Source: Crossaster papposus | Lineage: Eukaryota > Echinodermata > Asteroidea > Velatida > Solasteridae | Assembly (NCBI GenBank): GCA_037893245.1 | Contig: JBAIAA010000806.1 | Coordinates: 744,001-808,000 of the forward strand | Direction of reading: 5' to 3' | Length of the DNA: 64,000 nucleotides | Shown here: positions 13,619-27,100 of the stretch, piece by piece | Position numbering within the stretch: position 1 is the first letter of the stretch | Layout of the letters: the number at the start of each line of letters is the position of its first letter | Made by a program: the position numbers and the translations under genes | Notes under the pieces: model-generated | The model's database searches: none | The model's input: only the letters and a program-made list of their open reading frames with translations | Told to the model about the DNA's origin: nothing

Positions 13619-14578
13619 AACTAGAGGGCTTGTTCCGACATCAGGTGTTTATTTCTTATGCACACTTCTTTCCCTTTACATATTTCTTATGCACACTTCT
13701 TTTCCTTTACATATTTCTTATGCACACTTCTTTCCCTTTACATATTTCTTATGCACACTTCTTTCCCTTTACATATTTCTTATGCACACTTCTTTCCCTT
13801 TACATATTTCTTATGCACACTTCTTTCCCTTTACATATTTCTTATGCACACTTCTTTCCCTTTACATATTTAACTCGAGGGCTTGTTCCGACATCAGGTG
13901 TTTATTTCTTATGCACACTTCTTTCCCTTTACATATTTCTTATGCACACTTCTTTCCCTTTACATATTTCTTATGCACACTTCTTTCCCTTTACATATTT
14001 AACTCGAGGGCTTGTTCCGACATCAGGTGTTTATTTCTTATGCACACTTCTTTCCCTTTACATATTTCTTATGCACACTTCTTTCCCTTTACATATTTAA
14101 CTAGAGGGCTTGTTCCGACATCAGGTGTTTATTTCTTATGCACACTTCTTTCCCTTTACATATTTCTTATGCACACTTCTTTTCCTTTACATATTTCTTA
14201 TGCACACTTCTTTCCCTTTACATATTTCTTATGCACACTTCTTTCCCTTTACATATTTCTTATGCACACTTCTTTCCCTTTACATATTTCTTATGCACAC
14301 TTCTTTCCCTTTACATATTTCTTATGCACACTTCTTTCCCTTTACATATTTAACTCGAGGGCTTGTTCCGACATCAGGTGTTTATTTCTTATGCACACTT
14401 CTTTCCCTTTACATATTTCTTATGCACACTTCTTTCCCTTTACATATTTCTTATGCACACTTCTTTCCCTTTACATATTTCTTATGCACACTTCTTTCCC
14501 TTTACATATTTGTTATGCATACTTCTTTCCCTTTACATATTTAACTCGAGGGCTTGTTCCGACATCAGGTGTTTCTTT
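13619..14578. repeat. Short higher-order duplication, 480-bp offset
   Basis: B segments at 13619 and 13872 recur at 14099 and 14352, exactly 480 bp later. Both copies carry the CTAGAG variant in the first B and the same C-to-T change in the second A unit after it. The downstream limit is uncertain, because spacing diverges after the second B of each copy (129 against 191 bp). Confidence 0.75.
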
Positions 14579-15965
14579 CTTATTCACACTTCTTTCCCTT
14601 TACATATTTCTTATGCACACTTCTTTCCCTTTACATATTTCTTATGCACACTTCTTTCCCTTTACATATTTAACTCGAGGGCTTGTTCCGACATCAGGTG
14701 TTTATTTCTTATGCACACTTCTTTCCCTTTACATATTTCTTATGCACACTTCTTTCCCTTTACATATTTAACTAGAGGGCTTGTTCCGACATCAGGTGTT
14801 TATTTCTTATGCACACTTCTTTCCCTTTACATATTTCTTATGCACACTTCTTTTCCTTTACATATTTCTTATGCACACTTCTTTCCCTTTACATATTTCT
14901 TATGCACACTTCTTTCCCTTTACATATTTCTTATGCACACTTCTTTCCCTTTACATATTTCTTATGCACACTTCTTTCCCTTTACATATTTCTTATGCAC
15001 ACTTCTTTCCCTTTACATATTTCTTATGCACACTTCTTTCCCTTTACATATTTCTTATGCACACTTCTTTCCCTTTACATATTTTTTATGCACACTTCTT
15101 TCCCTTTACATATTTAACTCGAGGGCTTGTTCCGACATCAGGTGTTTATTTCTTATGCACACTTCTTTCCCTTTACATATTTCTTATGCACACTTCTTTC
15201 CCTTTACATATTTCTTATGCACACTTCTTTCCCTTTACATATTTCTTATGCACACTTCTTTCCCTTTACATATTTCTTATGCACACTTCTTTCCCTTTAC
15301 ATATTTCTTATGCACACTTCTTTCACTTTACATATTTCTTATGCACACTTCTTTCCCTTTACATATTTCTTATGCATACTTCTTTCCCTTTACATATTTA
15401 ACTCGAGGGCTTGTTCCGACATCAGGTGTTTATTTCTTATGCACACTTCTTTCCCTTTACATATTTCTTATGCACACTTCTTTCCCTTTACATATTTCTT
15501 ATGCACACTTCTTTCCCTTTACATATTTCTTATGCACACTTCTTTCCCTTTACATATTTAACTCGAGGGCTTGTTCCGACATCAGGTGTTTATTTCTTAT
15601 GCACACTTCTTTCCCTTTACATATTTCTTATGCACACTTCTTTCCCTTTACATATTTCTTATGCACACTTCTTTCCCTTTACATATTTAACTCGAGGGCT
15701 TGTTCCGACATCAGGTGTTTATTTCTTATGCACACTTCTTTCCCTTTACATATTTCTTATGCACACTTCTTTCCCTTTACATATTTCTTATGCACACTTC
15801 TTTCCCTTTACATATTTCTTATGCACACTTATTTCCCTTTACATATTTAACTCGAGGGCTTGTTCCGACATCAGGTGTTTATTTCTTATGCACACTTCTT
15901 TCCCTTTACATATTTCTTATGCACACTTCTTTCCCTTTATATATTTCTTATGCACACTTCTTTCC
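14352..15965. repeat. Higher-order block copy 1 (2,882-bp offset pair)
   Basis: B starts at 14352, 14543, 14672, 14770, 15116, 15400, 15560 and 15689 all recur exactly 2,882 bp downstream. Shared private variants include TGTTATGCAT near 14512, TTCTTATTCAC near 14573, TTTTTTATGC near 15083 and TTCACTTTAC near 15324. Homology continues past 15849 with a one-unit (31-bp) difference. Confidence 0.88.
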
Positions 15966-15970
15966 CTTTA

Positions 15971-15990
15971 CATATTTCTTCTTTCCCTTT
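15971..15990. other. 10-bp deletion inside a monomer A
   Basis: The unit reads CATATTTC directly into TTCTTTCCC, missing ten bases that include TATGCACA. B spacing across it (15849 to 16092) is 243 bp instead of 253 bp. This is one of only eight phase breaks in the window. Confidence 0.9.
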
Positions 15991-16200
15991 ACATATTTCT
16001 TATGCACACTTCTTTCCCTTTACATATTTCTTATGCACACTTCTTTCCCTTTACATATTTCTTATGCACACTTCTTTCCCTTTACATATTTAACTCGAGG
16101 GCTTGTTCCGACATCAGGTGTTTATTTCTTATGCACACTTCTTTCCCTTTACATATTTCTTATGCACACTTCTTTCCCTTTACATATTTCTTATGCACAC

Positions 16201-16220
16201 TTCTTTCCCTTTTACATATT
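16201..16220. other. 1-bp insertion inside a monomer A
   Basis: The run after CCC has four T instead of three before ACATATTT. B spacing across it (16092 to 16377) is 285 bp instead of 284 bp. This is the only insertion-type phase break seen, and a base-calling error in the T run is possible. Confidence 0.8.
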
Positions 16221-17233
16221 TCTTATGCACACTTCTTTCCCTTTACATATTTCGTATGCACACTTCTTTCCCTTTACATATTTCTTATGCACACTTCTTT
16301 CCCTTTACATATTTCTTATGCACACTTCTTTCCCTTTACATATTTCTTATGCATACTTTTTTCCCTTTACATATTTAACTCGAGGGCTTGTTCCGACATC
16401 AGGTGTTTATTTCTTATGCACACTTCTTTCCCTTTACATATTTCTTATGCACACTTCTTTCCCTTTACATATTTCTTATGCACACTTCTTTCCCTTTACA
16501 TATTTCTTATGCACACTTCTTTCCCTTTACATATTTAACTCGAGGGCTTGTTCCGACATCAGGTGTTTATTTCTTATGCACACTTCTTTCCCTTTACATA
16601 TTTCTTATGCACACTTCTTTCCCTTTACATATTTCTTATGCACACTTCTTTCCCTTTACATATTTAACTCGAGGGCTTGTTCCGACATCAGGTGTTTATT
16701 TCTTATGCACACTTCTTTCCCTTTACATATTTCTTATGCACACTTCTTTCCCTTTACATATTTCTTATGCACACTTCTTTCCCTTTACATATTTAACTCG
16801 AGGGCTTGTTCCGACATCAGGTGTTTATTTCTTATGCACACTTCTTTCCCTTTACATATTTCTTATGCACACTTCTTTCCCTTTACATATTTTTTATGCA
16901 CACTTCTTTCCCTTTACATATTTCTTATGCACACTTCTTTCCCTTTACATATTTCTTATGCACACTTCTTTCCCTTTACATATTTCTTATGCACACTTCT
17001 TTCCCTTTACATATTTCTTATGCACACTTCTTTCCCTTTACATATTTCTTATGCACACTTCTTTCCCTTTACATATTTCTTATGCACACTTCTTTCCCTT
17101 TACATATTCCTTATGCACACTTCTTTCCCTTTACATATTTCTTATGCACACTTCTTTCCCTTTACATATTTCTTATGCACACTTCTTTCCCTTTACATAT
17201 TTCTTATGCACACTTCTTTCCCTTTACATATTT

Positions 17234-18815
17234 AACTCGAGGGCTTGTTCCGACATCAGGTGTTTATTTCTTATGCACACTTCTTTCCCTTTACATATTT
17301 CTTATGCACACTTCTTTCCCTTTACATATTTCTTATGCACACTTCTTTCCCTTTACATATTTCTTATGCACACTTCTTTCCCTTTACATATTTGTTATGC
17401 ATACTTCTTTCCCTTTACATATTTAACTCGAGGGCTTGTTCCGACATCAGGTGTTTCTTTCTTATTCACACTTCTTTCCCTTTACATATTTCTTATGCAC
17501 ACTTCTTTCCCTTTACATATTTCTTATGCACACTTCTTTCCCTTTACATATTTAACTCGAGGGCTTGTTCCGACATCAGGTGTTTATTTCTTATGCACAC
17601 TTCTTTCCCTTTACATATTTCTTATGCACACTTCTTTCCCTTTACATATTTAACTAGAGGGCTTGTTCCGACATCAGGTGTTTATTTCTTATGCACACTT
17701 CTTTCCCTTTACATATTTCTTATGCACACTTCTTTTCCTTTACATATTTCTTATGCACACTTCTTTCCCTTTACATATTTCTTATGCACACTTCTTTCCC
17801 TTTACATATTTCTTATGCACACTTCTTTCCCTTTACATATTTCTTATGCACACTTCTTTCCCTTTACATATTTCTTATGCACACTTCTTTCCCTTTACAT
17901 ATTTCTTATGCACACTTCTTTCCCTTTACATATTTCTTATGCACACTTCTTTCCCTTTACATATTTTTTATGCACACTTCTTTCCCTTTACATATTTAAC
18001 TCGAGGGCTTGTTCCGACATCAGGTGTTTATTTCTTATGCACACTTCTTTCCCTTTACATATTTCTTATGCACACTTCTTTCCCTTTACATATTTCTTAT
18101 GCACACTTCTTTCCCTTTACATATTTCTTATGCACACTTCTTTCCCTTTACATATTTCTTATGCACACTTCTTTCCCTTTACATATTTCTTATGCACACT
18201 TCTTTCACTTTACATATTTCTTATGCACACTTCTTTCCCTTTACATATTTCTTATGCATACTTCTTTCCCTTTACATATTTAACTCGAGGGCTTGTTCCG
18301 ACATCAGGTGTTTATTTCTTATGCACACTTCTTTCCCTTTACATATTTCTTATGCACACTTCTTTCCCTTTACATATTTCTTATGCACACTTCTTTCCCT
18401 TTACATATTTCTTATGCACACTTCTTTCCCTTTACATATTTAACTCGAGGGCTTGTTCCGACATCAGGTGTTTATTTCTTATGCACACTTCTTTCCCTTT
18501 ACATATTTCTTATGCACACTTCTTTCCCTTTACATATTTCTTATGCACACTTCTTTCCCTTTACATATTTAACTCGAGGGCTTGTTCCGACATCGGGTGT
18601 TTATTTCTTATGCACACTTCTTTCCCTTTACATATTTCTTATGCACACTTCTTTCCCTTTACATATTTCTTATGCACACTTATTTCCCTTTACATATTTA
18701 ACTCGAGGGCTTGTTCCGACATCAGGTGTTTATTTCTTATGCACACTTCTTTCCCTTTACATATTTCTTATGCACACTTCTTTCCCTTTATATATTTCTT
18801 ATGCACACTTCTTTC
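17234..18815. repeat. Higher-order block copy 2 (2,882-bp offset pair)
   Basis: B starts at 17234, 17425, 17554, 17652, 17998, 18282, 18442 and 18571 match the upstream copy, and the same private A variants appear near 17394, 17455, 17965 and 18206. The offset drops to 2,851 bp at B 18700, so one A unit has been lost or gained. The B at 18571 carries its own CATCGGGTG change, which arose after duplication. Confidence 0.88.
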
Positions 18816-19112
18816 CCTTTACATATTTCTTATGCACACTTCTTTCCCTTTACATATTTCTTATGCACACTTATTTCCCTTTACATATTTCTTATGCACA
18901 CTTCTTTCCCTTTACATATTTCTTATGCACACTTCTTTCCCTTTACATATTTCTTATGCACACTTCTTTCCCTTTACATATTTCTTATGCACACTTCTTT
19001 CCCTTTACATATTTCTTATGCACACTTCTTTCCCTTTACATATTTCTTATGCACACTTCTTTCCCTTTACATATTTAACTCGAGGGCTTGTTCCGACATC
19101 AGGTGTTTATTT

Positions 19113-20755
19113 CTTATGCACACTTCTTTCCCTTTACATATTTCTTATGCACACTTCTTTCCCTTTACATATTTCTTATGCACACTTCTTTCCCTTTACA
19201 TATTTCTTATGCACACTTCTTTCCCTTTACATATTTCTTATGCACACTTCTTTCCCTTTACATATTTCTTATGCACACTTCTTTCCCTTTACATATTTCT
19301 TATGCACACTTCTTTCCCTTTACATATTTCTTATGCACACTTCTTTCCCTTTACATATTTCTTATGCACACTTCTTTCCCTTTACATATTTCTTATGCAC
19401 ACTTCTTTCCCTTTACATATTTCTTATGCACACTTCTTTCCCTTTACATATTTCTTATGCACACTTCTTTCCCTTTACATATTTCTTATGCACACTTCTT
19501 TCCCTTTACATATTTCTTATGCACACTTCTTTCCCTTTACATATTTCTTATGCACACTTCTTTCCCTTTACATATTTCTTATGCACACTTCTTTCCCTTT
19601 ACATATTTCTTATGCACACTTCTTTCCCTTTACATATTTCTTATGCACACTTCTTTCCCTTTACATATTTCTTATGCACACTTCTTTCCCTTTACATATT
19701 TCTTATGCACACTTCTTTCCCTTTACATATTTCTTATGCACACTTCTTTCCCTTTACATATTTCTTATGCACACTTCTTTCCCTTTACATATTTCTTATG
19801 CACACTTCTTTCCCTTTACATATTTCTTATGCACACTTCTTTCCCTTTACATATTTCTTATGCACACTTCTTTCCCTTTACATATTTCTTATGCACACTT
19901 CTTTCCCTTTACATATTTCTTATGCACACTTCTTTCCCTTTACATATTTCTTATGCACACTTCTTTCCATTTACATATTTCTTATGCACACTTCTTTCCC
20001 TTTACATATTTCTTATGCACACTTCTTTCCCTTTACATATTTCTTATGCACACTTCTTTCCCTTTACATATTTCTTATGCACACTTCTTTCCCTTTACAT
20101 ATTTCTTATGCACACTTCTTTCCCTTTACATATTTCTTGTGCACACTTCTTTCCCTTTACATATTTCTTATGCACACTTCTTTCCCTTTACATATTTCTT
20201 ATGCACACGTCTTCCCCTTTACATATTTCTTATGCACACTTCTTTCCCTTTACATATTTCTTATGCACACTTCTTTCCCTTTACATATTTCTTATGCACA
20301 CTTCTTTCCCTTTACATATTTCTTATGCACACTTCTTTCCCTTTACATATTTCTTATGCACACTTCTTTCCCTTTACATATTTCTTATGCACACTTCTTT
20401 CCCTTTACATATTTCTTATGCACACTTCTTTCCATTTACATATTTCTTATGCACACTTTTTTCCCTTTACATATTTCTTATGCACACTTCTTTCCCTTTA
20501 CATATTTCTTATGCACACTTCTTTCCCTTTACATATTTCTTATGCACACTTATTTCCCTTTACATATTTCTTATGCACACTTCTTTCCATTTACATATTT
20601 CTTATGCACACTTTTTTCCCTTTACATATTTCTTATGCACACTTCTTTCCCTTTACATATTTCTTATGCACACTTCTTTCCCTTTACATATTTCTTATGC
20701 ACACTTATTTCCCTTTACATATTTCTTATGCACACTTCTTTCCCTTTACATATTT
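19113..20755. repeat. Pure monomer A array, 53 units
   Basis: The length of 1,643 bp is exactly 53 x 31. The first half is nearly invariant. From about 19,970 on, variants accumulate: TTTCCATTT near 19970, 20432 and 20589, TTGTGCAC near 20138, CACGTC near 20209, CACTTTTTTCC near 20459 and 20611, and CACTTATTTCC near 20550 and 20707. The repeated pairs about 150 bp apart suggest a local five-unit duplication. Confidence 0.94.
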
Positions 20756-23700
20756 AACTCGAGGGCTTGTTCCGACATCAGGTGTTTATTTCTTATGCAC
20801 ACTTCTTTCCCTTTACATATTTCTTATGCACACTTCTTTCCCTTTACATATTTAACTCGAGGGCTTGTTCCGACATCAGGTGTTTATTTCTTATGCACAC
20901 TTCTTTCCCTTTACATATTTCTTATGCACACTTCTTTCCCTTTACATATTTCTTATGCACACTTCTTTTCCTTTACATATTTAACTCGAGGGCTTGTTCC
21001 GACATCAGGTGTTTATTTCTTATGCACACTTCTTTCCCTTTACATATTTCTTATGCACACTTCTTTCCCTTTACATATTTCTTATGCACACTTCTTTCCC
21101 TTTACATACTTCTTATGCACACTTCTTTCCCTTTACATATTTCTTATGCACACTTCTTTCCCTTTACATATTTCTTATGCACACTTCTTTCCCTTTACAT
21201 ATTTCTTATGCACACTTCTTTCCCTTTACATATTTCTTATGCACACTTCTTTCCCTTTACATATTTCTTATGCACACTTCTTTCCCTTTACATATTTCTT
21301 ATGCACACTTCTTTCCCTTTACATATTTCTTATGCACACTTCTTTCCCTTTACATATTTCTTATGCACACTTCTTTCCCTTTACATATTTCTTATGCACA
21401 CTTCTTTCCCTTTACATATTTCTTATGCACACTTCTTTCCCTTTACATATTTCTTATGCACACTTCTTTCCCTTTACATATTTCTTATGCACACTTCTTT
21501 CCCTTTACATATTTCTTATGCACACTTCTTTCCCTTTACATATTTCTTATGCACACTTCTTTCCCTTTACATATTTCTTATGCACACTTCTTTCCCTTTA
21601 CATATTTCTTATGCACACTTCTTTCCCTTTACATATTTAACTCGAGGGCTTGTTCCGACATCAGGTGTTTATTTCTTATGCACACTTCTTTCCCTTTACA
21701 TATTTCTTATGCACACTTCTTTCCCTTTACATATTTCTTATGCACACTTCTTTCCCTTTACATATTTCTTATGCACACTTCTTTCCCTTTACATATTTCT
21801 TATGAACACTTCTTTCCCTTTACATATTTCTTATGCACACTTCTTTCCCTTTACATATTTAACTCGAGGGCTTGTTCCGACATCAGGTGTTTATTTCTTA
21901 TGCACACTTCTTTCCCTTTACATATTTCTTATGCACACTTCTTTCCCTTTACATATTTCTTATGCACACTTCTTTCCCTTTACATATTTCTTATGCACAC
22001 TTCTTTCCCTTTACATATTTCTTATGCACACTTCTTTCCCTTTACATATTTCTTATGCACACTTCTTTCCCTTTACATATTTCTTATGCACACTTCTTTC
22101 CCTTTACATATTTCTTATGCACACTTCTTTCCCTTTACATATTTCTTATGCACACTTCTTTCCCTTTACATATTTCTTATGCACACTTCTTTCCCTTTAC
22201 ATATTTCTTATGCACACTTCTTTCCCTTTACATATTTAACTCGAGGGCTTGTTCCGACATCAGGTGTTTATTTCTTATGCACACTTCTTTCCCTTTACAT
22301 ATTTCTTATGCACACTTCTTTCCCTTTACATATTTAACTCGAGGGCTTGTTCCGACATCAGGTGTTTATTTCTTATGCACACTTCTTTCCCTTTACATAT
22401 TTCTTATGCACACTTCTTTCCCTTTACATATTTCTTATGCACACTTCTTTCCCTTTACATATTTCTTATGCACACTTCTTTCCCTTTACATATTTCTTAT
22501 GCACACTTCTTTCCCTTTACATATTTCTTATGCACACTTCTTTCCCTTTACATATTTCTTATGCACACTTCTTTCCCTTTACATATTTCTTATGCACACT
22601 TCTTTCCCTTTACATATTTCTTATGCACACTTCTTTCCCTTTACATATTTCTTATGCACACTTCTTTCCCTTTACATATTTAACTCGAGGGCTTGTTCCG
22701 ACATCAGGTGTTTATTTCTTATGCACACTTCTTTCCCTTTACATATTTCTTATGCACACTTCTTTCCCTTTACATATTTCTTATGCACACTTCTTTCCCT
22801 TTACATATTTCTTATGCACACTTCTTTCCCTTTACATATTTAACTCGAGGGCTTGTTCCGACATCAGGTGTTTATTTCTTATGCACACTTCTTTCCCTTT
22901 ACATATTTCTTATGCACACTTCTTTCCCTTTACATATTTCTTATGCACACATAATTCCCTTTACATATTTCTTATGCACACTTCTTTCCCTTTACATATT
23001 TCTTATGCACACTTCTTTCCCTTTACATATTTCTTATGCACACTTCTTTCCCTTTACATATTTCTTATGCACACTTCTTTCCCTTTACATATTTCTTATG
23101 CACACTTCTTTCCCTTTACATATTTAACTCGAGGGCTTGTTCCGACATCAGGTGTTTATTTCTTATGCACACTTCTTTCCCTTTACATATTTCTTATGCA
23201 CACTTCTTTCCCTTTACATATTTCTTATGCACACTTCTTTCCCTTTACATATTTCTTATGCACACTTCTTTCCCTTTACATATTTCTTATGCACACTTCT
23301 TTCCCTTTACATATTTCTTATGCACACTTCTTTCCCTTTACATATTTCTTATGCACACTTCTTTCCCTTTACATATTTCTTATGCACAATTCTTTCCCTT
23401 TACATATTTAACTCGAGGGCTTGTTCCGACATCAGGTGTTTATTTCTTATGCACACTTCTTTCCCTTTACATATTTCTTATGCACACTTCTTTCCCTTTA
23501 CATATTTAACTCGAGGGCTTGTTCCGACATCAGGTGTTTATTTCTTATGCACACTTCTTTCCCTTTACATATTTATTATGCACACTTCTTTCCCTTTACA
23601 TATTTAACTCGAGGGCTTGTTCCGACATCAGGTGTTTATTTCTTATGCACACTTCTTTCCCTTTACATATTTCTTATGCACACTTCTTTCCCTTTACATA

Positions 23701-24114
23701 TTTCTGATGCACACTTCTTTCCCTTTACATATTTAAATCGAGGGCTTGTTCCGACATCAGGTGTTTATTTCTTATGCACACTTCTTTCCCTTTACATATT
23801 TCTTATGCACACTTCTTTCCCTTTACATATTTATTATGCACACTTCTTTCCCTTTACATATTTAACTCGAGGGCTTGTTCCGACATCAGGTGTTTATTTC
23901 TTATGCACACTTCTTTCCCTTTACATATTTCTTATGCACACTTCTTTCCCTTTACATATTTCTTATGCACACTTCTTTCCCTTTACATATTTCTTATGCA
24001 CACTTCTTTCCCTTTACATATTTCTTATGCACACTTCTTTCCCTTTATATTTCTTATGCACACTTCTTTCCCTTTACATATTTCTTATGCACACTTCTTT
24101 CCCTTTACATATTT
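20756..24114. repeat. Mixed A/B satellite segment
   Basis: B segments start at 20756, 20854, 20983, 21639, 21861, 22238, 22336, 22682, 22842, 23126, 23410, 23508, 23606, 23735 and 23864. The run 22842-23606 has spacings 284, 284, 98, 98, the same signature as the 1,523-bp cassette further on. The B at 23735 starts AAATCGAG, losing the XhoI site. A CACATAATTCCC variant lies near 22951. No gene is seen. Confidence 0.94.
24041..24060. other. 2-bp deletion inside a monomer A
   Basis: The unit reads CCCTTTATATTTC where consensus has TTTACATATTTC. B spacing 23864 to 24115 is 251 bp rather than 253 bp. It lies just upstream of the 4,537-bp duplication and has no counterpart 4,537 bp downstream. Confidence 0.88.
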
Positions 24115-27100
24115 AACTCGAGGGCTTGTTCCGACATCAGGTGTTTATTTCTTATGCACACTTCTTTCCCTTTACATATTTATTATGCACACTTCTTTCC
24201 CTTTACATATTTCTTATGCACACTTCTTTCCCTTTACATATTTCTTATGCACACTTCTTTCCCTTTACATATTTCTTATGCACACTTCTTTCCCTTTACA
24301 TATTTCTTATGCACACTTCTTTCCCTTTACATATTTCCTATGCACACTTCTTTCCCTTTACATATTTCGTATGCACACTTCTTTCCCTTTACATATTTCT
24401 TATGCACACTTCTTTCCCTTTACATATTTCTTATGCACACTTCTTTCCCTTTACATATTTCTTATGCACACTTCTTTCCCTTTACATATTTCTTATGCAC
24501 ACTTCTTTCCCTTTACATATTTCTTATGCACACTTCTTTCCCTTTACATATTTAACTCGAGGGCTTGTTCCGACATCAGGTGTTTATTTCTTATGCACAC
24601 TTCTTTCCCTTTACATATTTCTTATGCACACTTCTTTCCCTTTACATATTTCTTATGCACACTTCTTTCCCTTTACATATTTCTTATGCACACTTCTTTC
24701 CCTTTACATATTTCTTATGCACACTTCTTTCCCTTTACATATTTAACTCGAGGGCTTGTTCCGACATCAGGTGTTTATTTCTTATGCACACTTCTTTCCC
24801 TTTACATATTTCTTATGCACACTTCTTTTCCTTTACATATTTCTGATGCACACTTCTTTCCCTTTACATATTTAACTCGAGGGCTTGTTCCGACATCAGG
24901 TGTTTATTTCTTATGCACACTTCTTTCCCTTTACATATTTAACTCGAGGGCTTGTTCCGACATCAGGTGTTTATTTCTTATGCACACTTCTTTCTTTTTA
25001 CATATTTCTTATGCACACTTCTTTCCCTTTACATATTTCTTATGCACCCTTCTTTCCCTTTACATATTTCTTATGCACACTTCTTTCCCTTTACATATTT
25101 AACTCGAGGGCTTGTTCCGACATCAGGTGTTTATTTCGTATGCACACTTCTTTCCCTTTACATATTTCTTATGCACACTTCTTTCCCTTTACATATTTCT
25201 TATGCACACTTCTTTCCCTTTACATATTTCTTATGCACACTTCTTTCCCTTTACACATTTAACTCGAGGGCTTGTTCCGACATCAGGTGTTTATTTCTTA
25301 TGCACACTTCTTTCCCTTTACATATTTCTTATGCACACTTCTTTCCCTTTACATATTTCTTATGCACACTTCTTTCCCTTTACATATTTCTTATGCACAC
25401 TTCTTTCCCTTTACATATTTCTTATGCACACTTCTTTCCCTTTACATATTTCTTATGCACACTTCTTTCCCTTTACATATTTCTTATGCACACTTTTTTC
25501 CCTTTACATATTTCTTATGCACACTTCTTTCCCTTTACATATTTAACTCGAGGGCTTGTTCCGACATCAGGTGTTTATTTCTTATGCACACTTCTTTCCC
25601 TTTACATATTTAACTCGAGGGCTTGTTCCGACATCAGGTGTTTATGTCTTATGCACACTTCTTTCCCTTTACATATTTCTTATGCACACTTCTTTCCCTT
25701 TACATATTTCTTATGCACACTTCTTTCCCTTTACATATTTCTTATGCACACTTCTTTCCCTTTACATATTTCTGATGCACACTTCTTTCCCTTTACATAT
25801 TTAACTCGAGGGCTTGTTCCGACATCAGGTGTTTATTTCTTATGCACACTTCTTTCCCTTTACATATTTCTTATGCACACTTCTTTCCCTTTACATATTT
25901 CTGATGCACACTTCTTTCCCTTTACATATTTAACTCGAGGGCTTGTTCCGACATCAGGTGTTTATTTCTTATGCACACTTCTTTCCCTTTACATATTTCT
26001 TATGCACACTTCTTTCCCTTTACATATTTCTTATGCACACTTCTTTCCCTTTACATATTTCTTATGCACACTTCTTTCCCTTTACATATTTCTTATGCAC
26101 ACTTCTTTCCCTTTACATATTTCTTATGCACACTTCTTTCCCTTTACATATTTCTTATGCACACTTCTTTCCCTTTACATATTTAACTCGAGGGCTTGTT
26201 CCGACATCAGGTGTCTATTTCTTATGCACACTTCTTTCCCTTTACATATTTCTTATGCACACTTCTTTCCCTTTACATATTTCTTATGCACACTTCCTTC
26301 CCTTTACATATTTCTTATGCACACTTCTTTCCCTTTACATATTTAACTCGAGGGCTTGTTCCGACATCAGGTGTTTATTTCTTATGCACACTTCTTTCCC
26401 TTTACATATTTCTGATGCACACTTCTTTCCCTTTACATATTTAACTCGAGGGCTTGTTCCGACATCAGGTGTTTATTTCTTATGCACACTTCTTTCCCTT
26501 TACATATTTCTTATGCACACTTCTTTCCCTTTACATATTTCTTATGCACACTTCTTTCCCTTTACATATTTCTTATGCACACTTCTTTCCCTTTACATAT
26601 TTCTTATGCACACTTCTTTCCCTTTACATATTTCTTATGCACACTTCTTTCCCTTTACATATTTCTTATGCACACTTCTTTCCCTTTACATATTTAACTC
26701 GAGGGCTTGTTCCGACATCAGGTGTTTATTTCTTATGCACACTTCTTTCCCTTTACATATTTCTTATGCACACTTCTTTCCCTTTACATATTTCTTATGC
26801 ACACTTCTTTCCCTTTACATATTTCTTATGCACACTTCTTTCCCTTTACATATTTAACTCGAGGGCTTGTTCCGACATCAGGTGTTTATTTCTTATGCAC
26901 ACTTCTTTCCCTTTACATATTTCTTATGCACACTTCTTTCCCTTTACATATTTCTTATGCACACTTCTTTCCCTTTACATATTTCTTATGCACACTTCTT
27001 TCCCTTTACATATTTCTTATGAACACTTCTTTCCCTTTACATATTTCTTATGCACACTTCTTTCCCTTTACATATTTAACTCGAGGGCTTGTTCCGACAT

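Larger units (their letters stand above)
7103..19112. repeat. B-rich mixed satellite region (54 B segments)
   Basis: B segments start at 7103, 7232, 7454, 7862, 8022, 8492, 8838, 9122, 9313, 9690, 9788, 9948 and on to 19077. Spacings run from 98 to 501 bp, quantised as 36 + 31n apart from two indels near 15,980 and 16,210. B variants include CAGCAGGTG at 9690, CATCTGGTG at 10552, CTCAAG at 12891 and CTAGAG at 12989, 13619, 14099, 14770 and 17652. The CTCAAG and CTAGAG changes destroy the XhoI site. Nothing other than A and B is present. Confidence 0.95.
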
